Shown: piece by piece, positions 1 through 11,613 of the stretch
Position numbering within the stretch: position 1 is the stretch's first letter
Layout of the letters: every line of letters starts with the position of its first letter
Assembly: GCF_000004195.4 (NCBI RefSeq)
Contig: NC_030680.2
Location: 142,415,545-142,479,544, forward strand
Length of the DNA stretch: 64,000 bases
DNA from: Xenopus tropicalis
Taxonomy: Eukaryota > Chordata > Amphibia > Anura > Pipidae
Direction of reading: 5' to 3'
Translations under genes and position numbers: made by a program
Notes under the pieces: model-generated
The model's database searches: none
Seen by the model: the letters and a program-made list of their open reading frames with translations, nothing else
What the model was told of the DNA's origin: nothing

Positions 1-361
1 TTCCGAATTTCGTGAAATTTCAGCAAAAATTAGTTGTGGAAAAACTCGTTAAGCATCAAAAAAAGTCAAAAAAAGGTTGTGTAAAAATGGGAGTGGTCGT
101 CGCATCAAAATGGGCATGGTCGTGTTAAATTGGGTGAGGTTGTGGCAAAATGGACGTGGTTGTGGCAAAGCAGGCACAGTTGCGGCTAAAAAAGACACGT
201 GCGACAAAAAAAAGACGCGGGTGACAAAAAAATAACAGACACGGGTGAGAAAAAAGTCGCGCAACATATATGTTCCCCAGATTTTTCACTGTTTTGCTAA
301 TTTTCTTGCCGTTTCACAAATTTTTCGGCAAAACGAAACTGGACAGATTCGCTCATCACCA
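1..361 (-). mobile_element. hAT-1 family MITE, cut by the window start
   Basis: The right end reads GACAGATTCGCTCATCACCA, the inverse of the TAGTGATGAGCGAATCTGTC terminus shared by about 18 copies in this window. The interior repeats short units of the type tggtcgtggcaaaatgg and gcgacaaaaaa. The left end lies outside the window. The family is placed in the hAT superfamily because intact copies are flanked by 8-bp direct duplications. Confidence 0.8.
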
Positions 362-454
362 GCGGCCATCTTAAATGAAGTCTGAACATTAGAAATTCGG
401 CTACATGCTTATAGTGCTTTTTAGGGTTGCTGTATAGTTTTCCAGGGCCACCAT

Positions 455-760
455 GGGGCTCATTTACTAACCATTCATTTTGTTTTTATTAAACTTGAAT
501 CAAATTGTTAGCCCAAGAAGTCAGCTGCAACTTTTCTTAGATTTACTATGCGTCTAAACGGCTAAAAATACGAATTTGACAATTTGCCAGGTTAAACTTG
601 CCGAGTTCATGTAGAAATCAGTCCTTTCCTTGAAGTTTTTTCTTTTGTCTCGAAACATTAGAGATATTGCTGGATTTTGCCCAAAAACTCAACTTTTTTC
701 AAATTGTTGCAGAGACAATTTGAGAAAGTCAGGATTTTAGCGGGGACAATTCAAAAAAGT
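455..760 (+). repeat. Dispersed terminal-inverted-repeat element starting GGGGCTCATTTACTAA
   Basis: The start GGGGCTCATTTACTAACC and internal phrases such as ttgccgagttcatgtagaa and agatttactatgcgtctaa recur, inverted and diverged, at 20582-20975. The right boundary is blurred. It holds no coding sequence. Confidence 0.6.
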
Positions 761-867
761 CACAACTTTTAAATGAGAAATGATGGAGTTTTAGTAACTC
801 TGCCCCCATATGTGCCCAATTTAGCACTGGGGACATCATTGGTAGCAGCCACACTGTACATGCACTG

Positions 868-1030
868 AGATAATTACAAAGTGTGGTGGAACAGACAGCT
901 ACATTTTGGGTTGAATAACGTTGACTGGGAATTGTGGCACTTTGTGGAACCAAAAGTCAACTAAACCCCATTGCAGTGGGTCTGGGCTGCTTAGGGAGTA
1001 AGGCAACATTTTAGTCCAGACAGAAGCACA
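868..1030 (+). repeat. Dispersed repeat, copy 1 of 2 (partner at 3112-3290)
   Basis: About 160 bp containing gtggtggaacagacagctac, gactgggaattgtgg and gcttagggagtaaggcaa matches 3112-3290 in the same orientation. The two copies differ by small indels. The family is not identified. Confidence 0.7.
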
Positions 1031-1215
1031 GACACACCATTCAAATATACATATATCCTAAACATTGCAGGTTCGATCAAACAGGGGAAATCTCTGCCTG
1101 CAGCTTCCAGGCTTCGCTCCATCTATTTAAACATAAATACCAACGCACAGAAAATATACACAAAAACAGTAACACTACTTATTTTCATACAAAGAATAAC
1201 AAATAATAACACATT

Positions 1216-1579
1216 GGGGCACATTTACTAATCCTCCAATCCGAATCCCGAATGGGAAAAAATTGGATTGGAAACGAAAGTGTATCGATTTTTTTATCGC
1301 CGTCATGATTGTTTCGTATTTTGCACAACTTTTTCGTCGCCGTTGCGATTTTTTGGTATTGAGCAATTGTAAACGGCGGAAAAACCAAACCGAATTTTTC
1401 GCGCCGGCGATGAAAAAGTCGTGGAAAATATTCGATAAAGTCGTAACGGCAACGAAAAAATTGTGCAAAATACAAAAACATCGCGACGGCGACGGAAAAA
1501 AAAAACGCAAAAATTACCGATCATTAAAAAAAACGCATTCGGACGGTTTCGGACGTTCGTGGATTAGTAAAAGTGCCCC
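1216..1579 (+). mobile_element. TIR element, GGGGCACATTTACTAA family
   Basis: Termini are GGGGCACATTTACTAATCC on the left and GGATTAGTAAAAGTGCCCC on the right, near-perfect inverses. The flanks are ATT on both sides, which would fit a 3-bp target duplication as in PIF/Harbinger elements, though one copy cannot prove it. The interior is rich in short Tcgtcgc/gcgac(g)a motifs. It is non-coding; open frames on both strands here are chance. Confidence 0.75.
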
Positions 1580-2151
1580 ATTGAGTAGCATTATATATCT
1601 CAATGGAATATTTCTGTTCATATTGGTGATTGCAAAACAGATCAAACAGTCACATTTTATTTTTGTAAATGATGTCAAATCTTTATACCGATCACTATAC
1701 CTACAAGGTTCAGGGCCTCTCAGATGCCATCCTGCCTTGCATCAAGTTGGTCATAAGTGACCCTGAAACTTGAAAAAACAAAAACGTAAAACTCCCAACC
1801 CCCGAAATATGAGACATTCTGCATTTTATCAAGATCATTTCCAGCCCGTGGCCCCTAGATGTTCAACTTCAAATCTTTCCCATGGAACCATGGCGGGATT
1901 TGAAGTTTAACGCCTTTTGAAGGGCCGTAAGCGGCATACATATAGAACGGTAACATCAAAGTAAAACAATAGCTAACATTATATTATATACATATATATA
2001 TTATTTACTAAAATGGGTCAGTATCGGTTTCCAAACATTTCCTATGCTTTTTTTCATTTATAACTTGCCCCTTCCACCCCCAGCTTCCCTGTTTACCCAT
2101 TTCATAATCTCCTTTTCTGTCTGCAGACATCATGCTCAGATTGGGGGTGGT
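1580..2151. other. Intronic sequence with no recognised gene
   Basis: It contains a small hairpin around 1859-1912, where AACTTCAAATC and GATTTGAAGTT flank a CCATGG-rich centre, and an AT microsatellite near 1980-2005. No coding signal was seen. Confidence 0.5.
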
Positions 2152-2159
2152 TTGAAGAT

Positions 2160-2324
2160 TGGTGCTGAATGAATCTGTCCCGTTTCGCCAGAAAATTTGT
2201 GAATCTTTGAAAATGGCGAAAAATCTACGAAATGGCGAAAATGTTTTTTTTTTTTTTTTTACTTTTTTCTTTTATTTTTACACCGCCAAAGGCAAAACAT
2301 GCCGAATTATTTCGCCCATCACTA
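2160..2324 (+). mobile_element. hAT-1 MITE, short copy
   Basis: It has the family core aatctgtcccgtttcgcc near the left end and TTCGCCCATCACTA at the right. The flanks TTGAAGAT (2152-2159) and CTGAAGAT (2325-2332) match at 7 of 8 bases, an aged 8-bp target duplication. The interior holds a poly-T tract in place of tandem units. Confidence 0.75.
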
Positions 2325-2370
2325 CTGAAGATGTAATAAGCTGCTCAACCATGTAATCCGCAACTGCAAC

Positions 2371-2520
2371 TAGGGATGCACCGAATCGACTTTTTTGGAT
2401 ACCAAAAGGGTTACATCTGGGAAAAATTTTCAAAAAATTGAGCGATTTTTAGGATTTGCATTTGGTTCAGCCAGGAGCCAAATCCTGCCGAAAAAGGCTG
2501 AATCTTGGCCGAATCTAACC
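2371..2520 (+). mobile_element. hAT-2 family fragment (TAGGGATGCACCGAATC end)
   Basis: It starts TAGGGATGCACCGAATCGAC and carries ttcagccaggagccaaatcc and gccgaatctaacc, as in the fuller copy at 7946-8257. The right end is missing or unrecognisable. Confidence 0.6.
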
Positions 2521-3080
2521 TTAACTGGCCCCATGCATAGTTATCACCTCAGATTCAGGCTGTTATCCTACTGTAATTTAATCCCCTGTGTTGTTCACAC
2601 CTTTTAATCTCTGCATTGTTCACCCCCTGCAGTGTTCACACCTCAGGCTCAGGCTGTAATCACTCCCATTGTTCACCTCTTCACACCTCAGACATTGTAT
2701 GTACTGCCTGGCCTATGCTGCCTGTGGGAGGTGAACCTGGCAGGGGTTTGTTGTGGGAGTTTGTTAGCAGTTGGAAATAGCCATTAAATGGTCCCTAAGG
2801 TGTGTAATTATATGCTGGGGGTTGCTGTGCTATCCACAGGGGAGGAGGAGGCGGCATATCGATTTAAGAGTGTGTCTTAATATGACATAATATCATTCTT
2901 TAACATATGAATGATGGTTGATATCCCTGCAGCGACCATTGTGATAAAATGGGTGTGGTTGAAGTGGGTGTGGTTTAAATGGGGGAGTGGCCAAAACTGG
3001 CTTCCATTAGCGGCCCTCCACCATGTGTGCGAGAGAAATTCCGGCCCTCGGCACCGCAGAAGTTGGACAGCACTGATGTA
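2521..3080. other. Repetitive intronic sequence ending in a hAT-like terminus
   Basis: The segment has a pyrimidine-rich part with repeated gttcacacct phrases (2590-2700). It ends cggcaccgcagaagttgg followed by ACAGCACTG, which resembles a CAGTGCTGTCCAACTTC hAT terminus read backwards. The other terminus was not located. No gene was seen. Confidence 0.4.
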
Positions 3081-3111
3081 GAGAGATAGATTCTCTATAT
3101 TAAGTATATAG

Positions 3112-3290
3112 AGAAAGTGTGGTGGAACAAAGCTCCATTTTAGGTTGAATAAGATTGACTGGGAATTGTGGAACTTTGTGGAACCTTATCCTGCTCAAAA
3201 GTCAACTAAACCCCTAAGGTGGGATGTCCTGTTGCAGTGGGTCTGGGTTGCTTAGGGAGTAAGGCAATATTTTAGTGCAGACATACATGG
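3112..3290 (+). repeat. Dispersed repeat, copy 2 of 2 (partner at 868-1030)
   Basis: Same order of phrases as at 868-1030 (gtggtggaacaaagctcc, gactgggaattgtgg, gcttagggagtaaggcaa), with about 20 extra bases in the middle. A fragment of it, aactttgtggaaccttatc, recurs at 5628. Confidence 0.7.
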
Positions 3291-3384
3291 ATGGACATTT
3301 AGAAGAATAATCACAAGGGTTGGTTCAAGCTTTAGCTGAACACATTCACAAAACTAACCCAAGTAGAGTGTTATGTGTGACCAG

Positions 3385-3577
3385 GAGTGATGGGTGAAAT
3401 AATTTGCCAGGCACGGATTCACGGCTAATTTCCATGTTTCTCCATTGGTGGATCCTTTCAATTTTTCTTGACGCGTGGCATTTTCTCAATTTCGCTGATT
3501 TTTTGCCGTTTCACAAATCTTCGAAAAGATTCACAAATTTTGCGGCGAATCGAAACTGACAGATTCGCTCATCACTG
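3385..3577 (-). mobile_element. hAT-1 MITE, short unexpanded copy
   Basis: GAGTGATGGGTGAAAT at the left and AGATTCGCTCATCACTG at the right. It is under 200 bp and lacks the internal tandem units of the larger copies, so it shows roughly what the element looks like without expansion. The flanks no longer show a clear duplication. Confidence 0.7.
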
Positions 3578-3860
3578 ACAAATAAGTCAGTGGTCTGAAG
3601 TTCCTCTGTGGTGTTTTGGATCACTGCCTCTTTGGCAAAATTGACTCTTCGACATTGACTATTTTTTTTTTACTTTACCTTTTCTTTTATCAATCAAAAA
3701 GTATCTTAAAAAACCTGGGAAGATCTTTAATAAAAGATTGTATTGAATGATGCGATTTTCATTTGCAATCAAGTTTTTTTCTGGTAACATAACTCAATTT
3801 AGGTTGATGGGCATTTTATTTTTTTTCTCAGCAACTTTTACCAACAATGTTCCGTTTCAC

Positions 3861-4092
3861 TAGTGATGAGCGAATCTGTCCCATTTTGCTTTGCCGAAAA
3901 ATTTGCGAAACAACCAGAAAATTCACAAAACTGTGAAAAATCCACAAAACGCGTTTGTCACGCGCCTTTTTTGTTGCCTGCTTCTTTTTTGCCGTGACCG
4001 CGCCCAATTTGTTGCAAGGCAAATTTTTCAACTGTGAATTTTCACTGAAGTTTCACAAAACAATTTTGGCGAAAAAAATTCGCTCATCACTA
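3861..4092 (+). mobile_element. hAT-1 MITE, short copy next to the tafa1 exon
   Basis: TAGTGATGAGCGAATCTGTC to TTCGCTCATCACTA. The flanks CGTTTCAC and CTTTTCAC match at 7 of 8 bases. It lies about 470 bp from the exon on the downstream-intron side. Confidence 0.85.
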
Positions 4093-4485
4093 CTTTTCAC
4101 AAGTGATACAATTTTAATGTTTTTTTTTTTTCTTTTTCGAAATTTGAATCCAAAGCTGAATCGAAAAATGATGGATTTGGTGCAACCCTGTTATTTAATA
4201 CTATGGAAACACCCAAGCATTTTTTTCCTAATAATTCTGTCCGATGACTAACAAAAAAAATATATGTTACTGGTCAGGGTATATGTACTATTAATATAGT
4301 GTGTATAATAGGGATGTACTGAAATGAAGATAGGGCTAGAAATTCTTTATATTTTCAAAAATATTCTAATCTAATTACCTGAACATCACACATTTCTAAG
4401 GTGTAAAGAAACCCATATATAGAGTATTTCATTAAACCAATGTTATACATATTTCATCATGCTAGAAAAGCATGGAATTTTGCTA

Positions 4486-4776
<291 letters not shown>

Positions 4777-4839
4777 TCATGGTCTCTTCTTTGTTTCAAC
4801 ATATAACAATACTAGAAGAAGTTGATAGAATGTAATAAA

Positions 4840-5333
4840 TAGGGATGTAGCGAACCTCAAAAAAAAAGTTCGCGAACTTACGCCAAAACTTTGCGAACCC
4901 CATAGACTTCAATGGGAAGGCGAACTTTAAAACCTAGAAAAGCCATTTCTCGCCAGGAAACTGATTTTAAAGTTGTTTAAAGGGTGCCACGACCTGGACA
5001 GTGGCATGCAGGAGGGGGATCAAGGGCAAAAATGTCTCTGAAAAATACTTTGTTGACACAGCGTTGCATAAAAACGGGCAGACCTAGCGGCAATACGCGG
5101 CGTTTTTTGCTATTTCGCACTATTAGCTCCATGGAAATGGGATTTGCTTACACCAGTACTAGGCTGAAAAACGCCATGTGTGGTTGTGTGGCGTTTTTAG
5201 GCTGAGAAAAAAACGCAGCGGAAAAAAAACGCGGCGAACCCAAATTGCGAACATACGCGGAAAGTTCGCAAACTTCCGAACACCCCATGTTCGCACCAAT
5301 TAGTTCGCCGGCGAACAGTTCGCTACATCTCTA
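4840..5333 (+). mobile_element. hAT-3 family element (TAGGGATGTAGCGAAC ends)
   Basis: The termini TAGGGATGTAGCGAACC and GTTCGCTACATCTCTA are inverted repeats, and GTAATAAA is duplicated perfectly on each side (4832-4839 and 5334-5341). The subterminal regions are built from gttcgcgaac palindromes. It has no transposase, so it is a non-autonomous hAT-type insertion about 140 bp from the tafa1 acceptor. Confidence 0.92.
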
Positions 5334-5430
5334 GTAATAAAATCCACTGACAGATTGGCACCCAAATCAGTTCAGGCCATAACCCTATAACCTACATATT
5401 GTAACACCAAATCTTCCCTTAGATCAGTGG

Positions 5431-6300
5431 ATGTTGCACCTTAACAAATGTGGTCTAATTTGCCTTAAAGACGTACAAAAAAACACTGCAAAAGTGAGGT
5501 CCATGCGTAAGAGACGTGGAACATTACAACACCAAAGGGGATACCTCACCGGCACAATCGCAGATCCTTTCAAGTCATATTATACTAAACTATACAATTT
5601 ACAAGTAAACTCACTGCCATCTCTGGAACTTTGTGGAACCTTATCTCTACTATGAATAAATGGTTTATGTCAAAGAAACTACCTTCTTCTCAAAAAACTC
5701 AAGAATTAAAGATGCACTAAACCAACCCTTATTTTCTGAGGAACCCTGACAGGCTATTTCTATGACTTTGCCAAGGCTCATACGGATATTCAGTATTCTA
5801 TAAAACACTTGGGGAATCTCTTTCCCTGGCGATACTACAAGCCCTCAGTTCCATCTTAGAAGATAGTCCACATTTCAAACTCTTCATTTTCAACAGTGAT
5901 ATTGAACTTACCAATTGTGCCAGCTATAGGCCAATTGCAATGTATTAAATGTTGACACAAATGCCTTTCCGTACGACATAACATGCTTCCCACCACCTTA
6001 GGTAACCGCCACTGTAAGCTCCACAGAAGACATAAACCCATATGGTGGGAACGCTCCCAATTAGCCCATTGGCTTTGGTATTTCAAACTATTTCTAAAGT
6101 GATTTGTCTAGATCTACCTCATAATCCTATAATGGAATTCTTATCCATACCATTCCCAGGCTCACAAATAACATAAAAAAAATGGATTTATTGCCTTTTC
6201 CCCGGCAGATGCTGGAATGGTGATTCCCAAGTACTGGAAGAATACCAACATTCCCACTGTAGGCGACTGGGCAATTGAGCCAAGCAATGCGATCAGTTTG
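5431..6300 (+). pseudogene. Decayed L1/Tx1-like non-LTR retrotransposon ORF2 fragment
   Basis: Pieces of an L1-type ORF2 can be read on the plus strand in broken frames. Near 5560-5605 there is IADPFKSYYTKLYNL, like the linker before the reverse transcriptase. Near 5905-5950 there is a decayed match to the first reverse-transcriptase motif, ending NCASYRPIAM. Near 6215-6270 there is IPKYWKNTNIPTVGDW, like the C-terminal region of L1 ORF2. Most of the enzyme, including the catalytic FADD-type motif, is missing. Stops and frameshifts are frequent, so this is an old dead copy. Confidence 0.72.
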
Positions 6301-7364
6301 GGCCACATTTTGCCACCGCCGGCGGGGGGAGGGGTGCTGTTGATGGCGGTCTAGCCCCCCAACAGTTTGAGGGGCCCTTGATAAGGCCTGTTGGGTCAGA
6401 AGTTTGGGGACCCCTGATCTAAGCCAATGTCTTTGTATTCTGGATACGGGTTGGTTCATTGATTGGACCTGTTGAAAGTTTAGTCTGCCAGTTCACCATG
6501 TTGGCCAGTCAGGGCCAGAACTAGGGGTATGGAGAAGAGGCAGCTGTCTAGGGAGGCAAAGGAGGGGAACACTATCCCCCCCAAAAAAATGAAAGAATTG
6601 ACTGCATAATTCACTTCACTCCTGCCACCCTGACTTATACTAAGGTCTTGAAAGGGTGAGTGGGTGCAGCGTGGTGGTGAGTGAGCATGGGAGAATGTGG
6701 TTTAGAGGATGGGGGTCTGGGTAGCTATAAGGAGGGGGTACTGTTCTACTAAGCTTTGGTCAGGAGGTACTTGGCTTGGGCACCAGTACTTATTGGCCTG
6801 GCTTCCACTTCCTGGAGCTCCAGTTTTTTAGGCTGTCAGCCCAGACTACCAGAACAATAGACAGGGGAACATTCCTTTATGGCCATTGATATGTTATTCA
6901 TCAATTCAGCCTGTTGGAGGCCATTTAGTCTCATACTAAAGAGTATCAGCCAGTGTAGGGCCACCCTTACATAATGACAACTAGCGGTGGTGCCTGAGGT
7001 TCATGGATACCTTGCCCTTTATTCTCAAACTTGGAGTCTGTAATGTCTGTGTATCTCTAGCAGGTAATTGTATGGCAATCTCTACTGAGACAGAAACTAA
7101 AGCGAATGATTAAAGATTAATAATTCATTGTAACAATATACATATATTGATGATATGTTGCATTATTATACTTTCTGTTCCGGTTTTAAATGCCGGGGTC
7201 AGCAATGAGCTAAAGGAAATAAATTCTGATTCTACATTTTTTATTCTATTCACACATTTGCCAGTTCATTATCTATTTCCCAACAACCAGATACCGGTTT
7301 AAATGCCAAACTGGAGAACTGCACTGCTAAGAATTTAAAAATAAATACCCTAAATACACTTTAA
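6301..7364. other. Mixed old repeats, no gene
   Basis: It includes a hAT-like end near 6380-6418 (ttggggacccctgatc, inverse of GATCAGGGGTCCCCAA) and a stretch from 6505, CAGGGCCAGAACTAGGGG, that looks like another hAT terminus with a diverged right end near 6830. 6840-7364 is AT-rich intronic sequence in which I see nothing. Confidence 0.4.
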
Positions 7365-7945
7365 AGGGAAACTAAAATCTGTTAAAGAGCCCCACCCAAC
7401 ACAGAAAGCCCTAATATCCCTATCCCTGTAATCTGTTCCTTCAAATAGTAGGAATAAATCCCATTTTTATATGCTGAAATCCAGCTGCAAAACAGTTCTT
7501 CTCTTTCTGCATCATTTGAAATCCTGGCAGGGGAGGAGGGACTAAAACACTGATGTTACATATTGTAACAACTTCTCCCCAGCTTACAGACAGCATGCAG
7601 GAACTACATTACCCACAATGCATTGCACTGGGATGTTCCTTTCCTTATTGACATCACGTGTGCAGCAGGGAATTGTGGGATTGGGAGGAGGCAGGCTGAA
7701 GGCAGGCTGAGGGACAGGCGACTACTGTTACAGTTTATTTGAGTCACAAAGTAGTCAGCCAATCAGCAGGGGAACAGGGGGTGGGGCTTATGGAACTGAT
7801 CCAAACCAGATTATTATATTAAATATCATGAAAAGGCTGTATATTCTTTAATTGATGTATATTGCAAAGTTGCTTGCAATTATGTTTACTTTTCAAAAAG
7901 CTTAAGTTGTGTTTGGGTGGAGTTCCCATTCAAAATACTATATAC

Positions 7946-8257
7946 TAGGGATGCACCAAAACTATTTTTTTGGGTTCGGCCGAACCCCCGTACCCACCCA
8001 GAAGGATTCGGCCGAATCCCAAACCGAATCCTAATTAACATATGCGGATTATGATCGGAAGGGGTTAAAAAGCAGGAAAAAAATTCACTGGCCATTTAAC
8101 CCTTTCCAAATTCTAATTAGCATACGCTAATTTATACTAATTCGAATTTGGGGTCAGTTCAGCCGGGACCACAGATTCGGCCGAAACCGAATCCTTAAAA
8201 AAAAAAGCTGGGATTCAGCCAAATCCCGAACTGAATCCGGGATTCGGTACATCCCTA
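7946..8257 (+). mobile_element. hAT-2 family MITE (TAGGGATGCACC...GGTACATCCCTA)
   Basis: The terminal inverted repeat TAGGGATGCACCAAA faces TTCGGTACATCCCTA. The target duplication CTATATAC lies at 7938-7945 and 8669-8676; the right copy has been pushed away by the hAT-1 insertion at the element's end. The interior is made of gaatcc/ggattcggccgaa palindromes. Non-autonomous. Confidence 0.9.
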
Positions 8258-8258
8258 C

Positions 8259-8661
8259 TAGTGATGGGCGAAATGTTTCACGAGGCATGAATTCATGGCG
8301 AATTTCTGCGTTTTGCCATTGGTGGATCGTTTTGCGAAAAAAAGACAAAGAATAGCCGTGCGACAAGATAATAGCCGTGCGACAAAATAATAGCCGCGGG
8401 CGACAAAATAATAGCCGCATGACAAAATAATAGCCACGAGACAAAATAATAGCCACGGGCGACAAAATAATAGCCGCGGGTGACACAATAATAGCCGCAT
8501 GACAAAATAATAGCCACGAGACAAAATAATAGCCGTGGGTGACAATTTTTTTTGCCATACGACATTTTCGCCGCTTCGTGGATTTTTCGCCATTTTGCGG
8601 ATCTTTGGAAGATTCGCTAATTGTTTGGCGAAGCAAAATGGAACAGATTGGCTCATCACTA
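8259..8661 (-). mobile_element. hAT-1 MITE with about ten internal 20-22-bp units, nested
   Basis: TAGTGATGGGCGAAATG to GGCTCATCACTA, with ATCCCTAC duplicated perfectly (8251-8258, 8662-8669). The target site is the last bases of the hAT-2 element, so this insertion is younger. The interior repeats gacaaaataatagccgcg-type units about ten times. Open frames across it are tandem-repeat artefacts. Confidence 0.93.
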
Positions 8662-8729
8662 ATCCCTACTATATACTCTTGTCCACATCATATTTTAAAT
8701 TCAAATAAAGGGTCGCTGTTCCTTTAAAC

Positions 8730-9644
8730 ATTCCCTGCAAAGCGCTCTGGAACCCAGCAGCATTATTGAAATGACAGAGAATAATAAGGTTCCGGCAGTT
8801 TCCCCTGTGCTGTTAGTTTAAAGCCGATTTGCCATCGCGCGCGTAAAGCATAAAACAAAAGAATCCAGTTCTGCCCAGGGATTTCCCAATCGAGATTCTA
8901 TGGCGGCTGCACAAAGAGCTTTGCCAGCGGCACATGGAGCAGGTGTCGGGCAGAGAGGGGGCAGCGTCACGCTTGGCTGAATCCCCAGGCCTACGGGCCA
9001 AAGCCCAAGCAACGGGGCTGCTGTTTAGGCTGTACTAAAAAAAAAATAAAAAAATCAAATTCTGACACATCTCACAATCATTCAGCCGGATTATTGTGTC
9101 ATGAAAATGTCTGCAGTATATCAGGCTGTACGGCGCTGGGGTGGAGGGATCATTTGTACTCACAGTCATCCCATATTTTATCATATTCTCTAAAGCCTGG
9201 CGCGTATTTGTACTGCGAGATGGAGGGACACAGTGTTGGGCTGAGATGCCAGCGGCCACAAGGAAACCTTGGACCATAGGCCCACGTTCTAAACTATTAT
9301 TCCTCCTCTTCTCCTTCAACCCCTTTATTATCCAAGTCTCTTTTCTCTATCCTTCCAACTCTTTTTCCCATACAGAAATAGGGAATGACCATGCAATGGC
9401 CTAAATAGTTAGACGCAAGAGGCCCCACTGACACCTGGGCCCACCGGGAGTTTTCCTGGTATCCTATTGGGCCAGTCCGGCACTGGTGGGACATGAGCAG
9501 CCATAGTGTCCGCTCCGGCCATTTTTATTCCTTTCATGACTGGTTGTTTCCTTTGCATATTGGGTGAGATCAAAGTTTCATATTAAAAAAGTAATATACA
9601 TACAGACCCAATGGAATTCCACCTAACGCGTTTCATACCATTCT
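8730..9644. other. Mostly low-copy intronic sequence
   Basis: No gene was seen. Around 9411-9485 is a hAT-like terminus, with gggcccaccgggagttttcc running into GGGCCAGTCCGGCACTG. At 9621-9640, on the minus strand, ATGAAACGCGTTAGG resembles the 3' half of a hammerhead-type motif, without a matching 5' half. Confidence 0.4.
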
Positions 9645-9654
9645 TGCATCCAAT

Positions 9655-11613
9655 AAGAATTATTTATATCTTAATTGGGATCAATTACCAGGTACTGTTT
9701 TATTATTACAGAGAAAAGGGAATCATTTAACCATGAAATAAACCCAATAGGGCTGTTCTGCCCCCAATAAGGGGTAATTATATCTTAGTTGGGATCAAGT
9801 ACAGGTACTGTTTTATTATTACAGAGAAAAGGGAATCATTTAACCATTAAATAAACCCAATAGGGCTGTTCTGTCCCCAATAAGGGGTAATTATATCTTA
9901 GTTGGGATCAAGTACAGGTACTGTTTTATTATTACAGAGAAAAGGGAATCATTTAACCATGAAATAAACCCAATAGGGCTGTTCTGCCCCCAATAAGGGG
10001 TAATTATATCTTAGTTGGGATCAAGTACAGGTACTGTTTTATTATTACAGAGAAAAGGGAATCATTTAACCATTAAATAAACCCAATAGGGCTGTTCTGC
10101 CCCCAATAAGGGGTAATTATATCTTAGTTGGGATCAAGTACAGGTACTGTTTTATTATTACAGAGAAAAGGGAATCATTTAACCATTAAATAAACCCAAT
10201 AGGACCAAACCCGGATTTGTGGAGAGGCCACAAAGGCCCGGGCCTAGGGCGGCAGAAATGTAGGGGCGGCATGCCGCCCCGCCGCAATGGAATTTTAACA
10301 GTTTTTTTCAATACGGAGCAGTGGGAACTTCTCCCCACTGCTCCGTATGGGGCTTTAAATGTATGCGCATGCGCACTCGCGGGCGCGCAGAGGGGGGGTA
10401 GGGAGGCGAGCGGTTGTTCGTTCATTCGCGCATGCGCATTGGGGGGGGGCGCAGGCCATTCAACGGGGTGGCCTAGGGGCGCGCCGAAAACAAATCCGGC
10501 CCTGAATAGGACTGTTCTGCCCCCAATAAGGGGTAACTATATCTTAGTTGGGATCAAGTACAGGTACTGTTTTATTATTACAGAGAAAAGGGAATCATTT
10601 AACCATTAAATAAACCCAATAGGGCTGTTCTGCCCCCAATAAGGGGTAACTATATCTTAGTTGGGATCAAGTACAGGTACTGTTTTATTATTACAGAGAA
10701 AAGGGAATCATTTAACCATTAAATAAACCCAATAGGGCTGTTCTGCCCCCAATAAGGGGTAACTATATCTTAGTTGGGATCAAGTACAGGTACTGTTTTA
10801 TTATTACAGAGAAAAGGGAATCATTTAACCATTAAATAAACCCAATAGGGCTGTTCTGCCCCCAATAAGGGGTAACTATATCTTAGTTGGGATCAAGTAC
10901 AGGTACTGTTTTATTATTACAGAGAAAAGGGAATCATTTAACCATTAAATAAACCCAATAGGACTGTTCTGCCCCCAATAAGGGGTAATTAATATCTTAG
11001 TTGGGATCAAGTACAGGTACTGATTTATTATTACAGAGAAAAGGGAATCATTTAACCATTAAATAAACCCAATAGGACTGTTCTGCCCCCAATAAGGGGT
11101 AATTATATCTTAGTTGGGATCAAGTACAGGTACTGTTTTATTATTACAGAGAAAAGGGAATCATTTAACCATTAAATAAACCCAATAGGGCTGTTCTGCC
11201 CCCAATAAGGGGTAATTATATCTTAGTTGGGATCAAGTACAGGTACTGATTTATTATTACAGAGAAAAGGGAATCATTTAACCATTAAATAAACCCAATA
11301 GGGCTGTTCTGCCCCAATAAGGGGTAATTATATCTTAGTTGGGATCAAGTACAGGTACTGTTTTATTATTACAGAGAAAAGGGAATCATTTAACCATTAA
11401 ATAAACCCAATAGGGCTGTTCTGCCCCAATAAGGGGTAATTATATCTTAGTTGGGATCAAGTACAGGTACTGTTTTATTATTACAGAGAAAAAGGAATCA
11501 TTTTTAAAAATGTGGATTATTTGATTAAAATGGAGTCTATGGAAGATGGTCTTTCCGTAATTTGGAACTTTTTGGATAGTGGGTTTCTGGATAAGGGGTC
11601 CGAGACCTGTATA
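9655..11613 (+). repeat. 113-bp tandem array 1 (about 15 units) riding on a TIR element
   Basis: Monomers start about taattatatcttagttggga and repeat at 9775, 9888, 10001, 10114 and onward to about 11500, period 113 (112 where one C is missing from gcccccaata). The right flank carries the element end, ttctggataaggggtccgag then ACCTGTATA. The left terminus is degraded. One monomer is interrupted at 10206-10504. Similar arrays lie at 12282, 16490, 44392 and 60405. Confidence 0.95.
10206..10504 (+). mobile_element. hAT-5 family element inserted in the 113-bp array
   Basis: The ends are CAAACCCGGATTTG and CAAATCCGGCCCTG. AATAGGAC is duplicated perfectly on each side (10198-10205, 10505-10512) and is itself part of the satellite monomer. 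The interior is GC-rich, with a hairpin of agtgggaacttctccccact type and gcgcatgcgc motifs. Relatives are at 46896-47125 and 50672-50788. Confidence 0.93.

Larger units (their letters stand above)
7365..8729 (+). repeat. Outer dispersed repeat (CTTTAAAGGGAAACTA...TTCCTTTAAAC), interrupted by two hAT insertions
   Basis: The left part (7365-7945) and right part (8677-8729) end in CTTTAAAGG and CCTTTAAA. Together they look like one common Xenopus repeat split by the nested elements at 7946-8257 and 8259-8661. It holds no coding sequence. Confidence 0.6.

Noticed and set aside
1263..1760. 165-codon frame running out of the GGGGCAC element
   Set aside because: It overlaps equally long frames on the other strand and starts in palindromic transposon sequence; no domain was seen.
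8259..8661. Regularly spaced short units resembling a CRISPR array
   Set aside because: Units are contiguous without unique spacers, lie inside a transposon with an 8-bp target duplication, and the genome is vertebrate.
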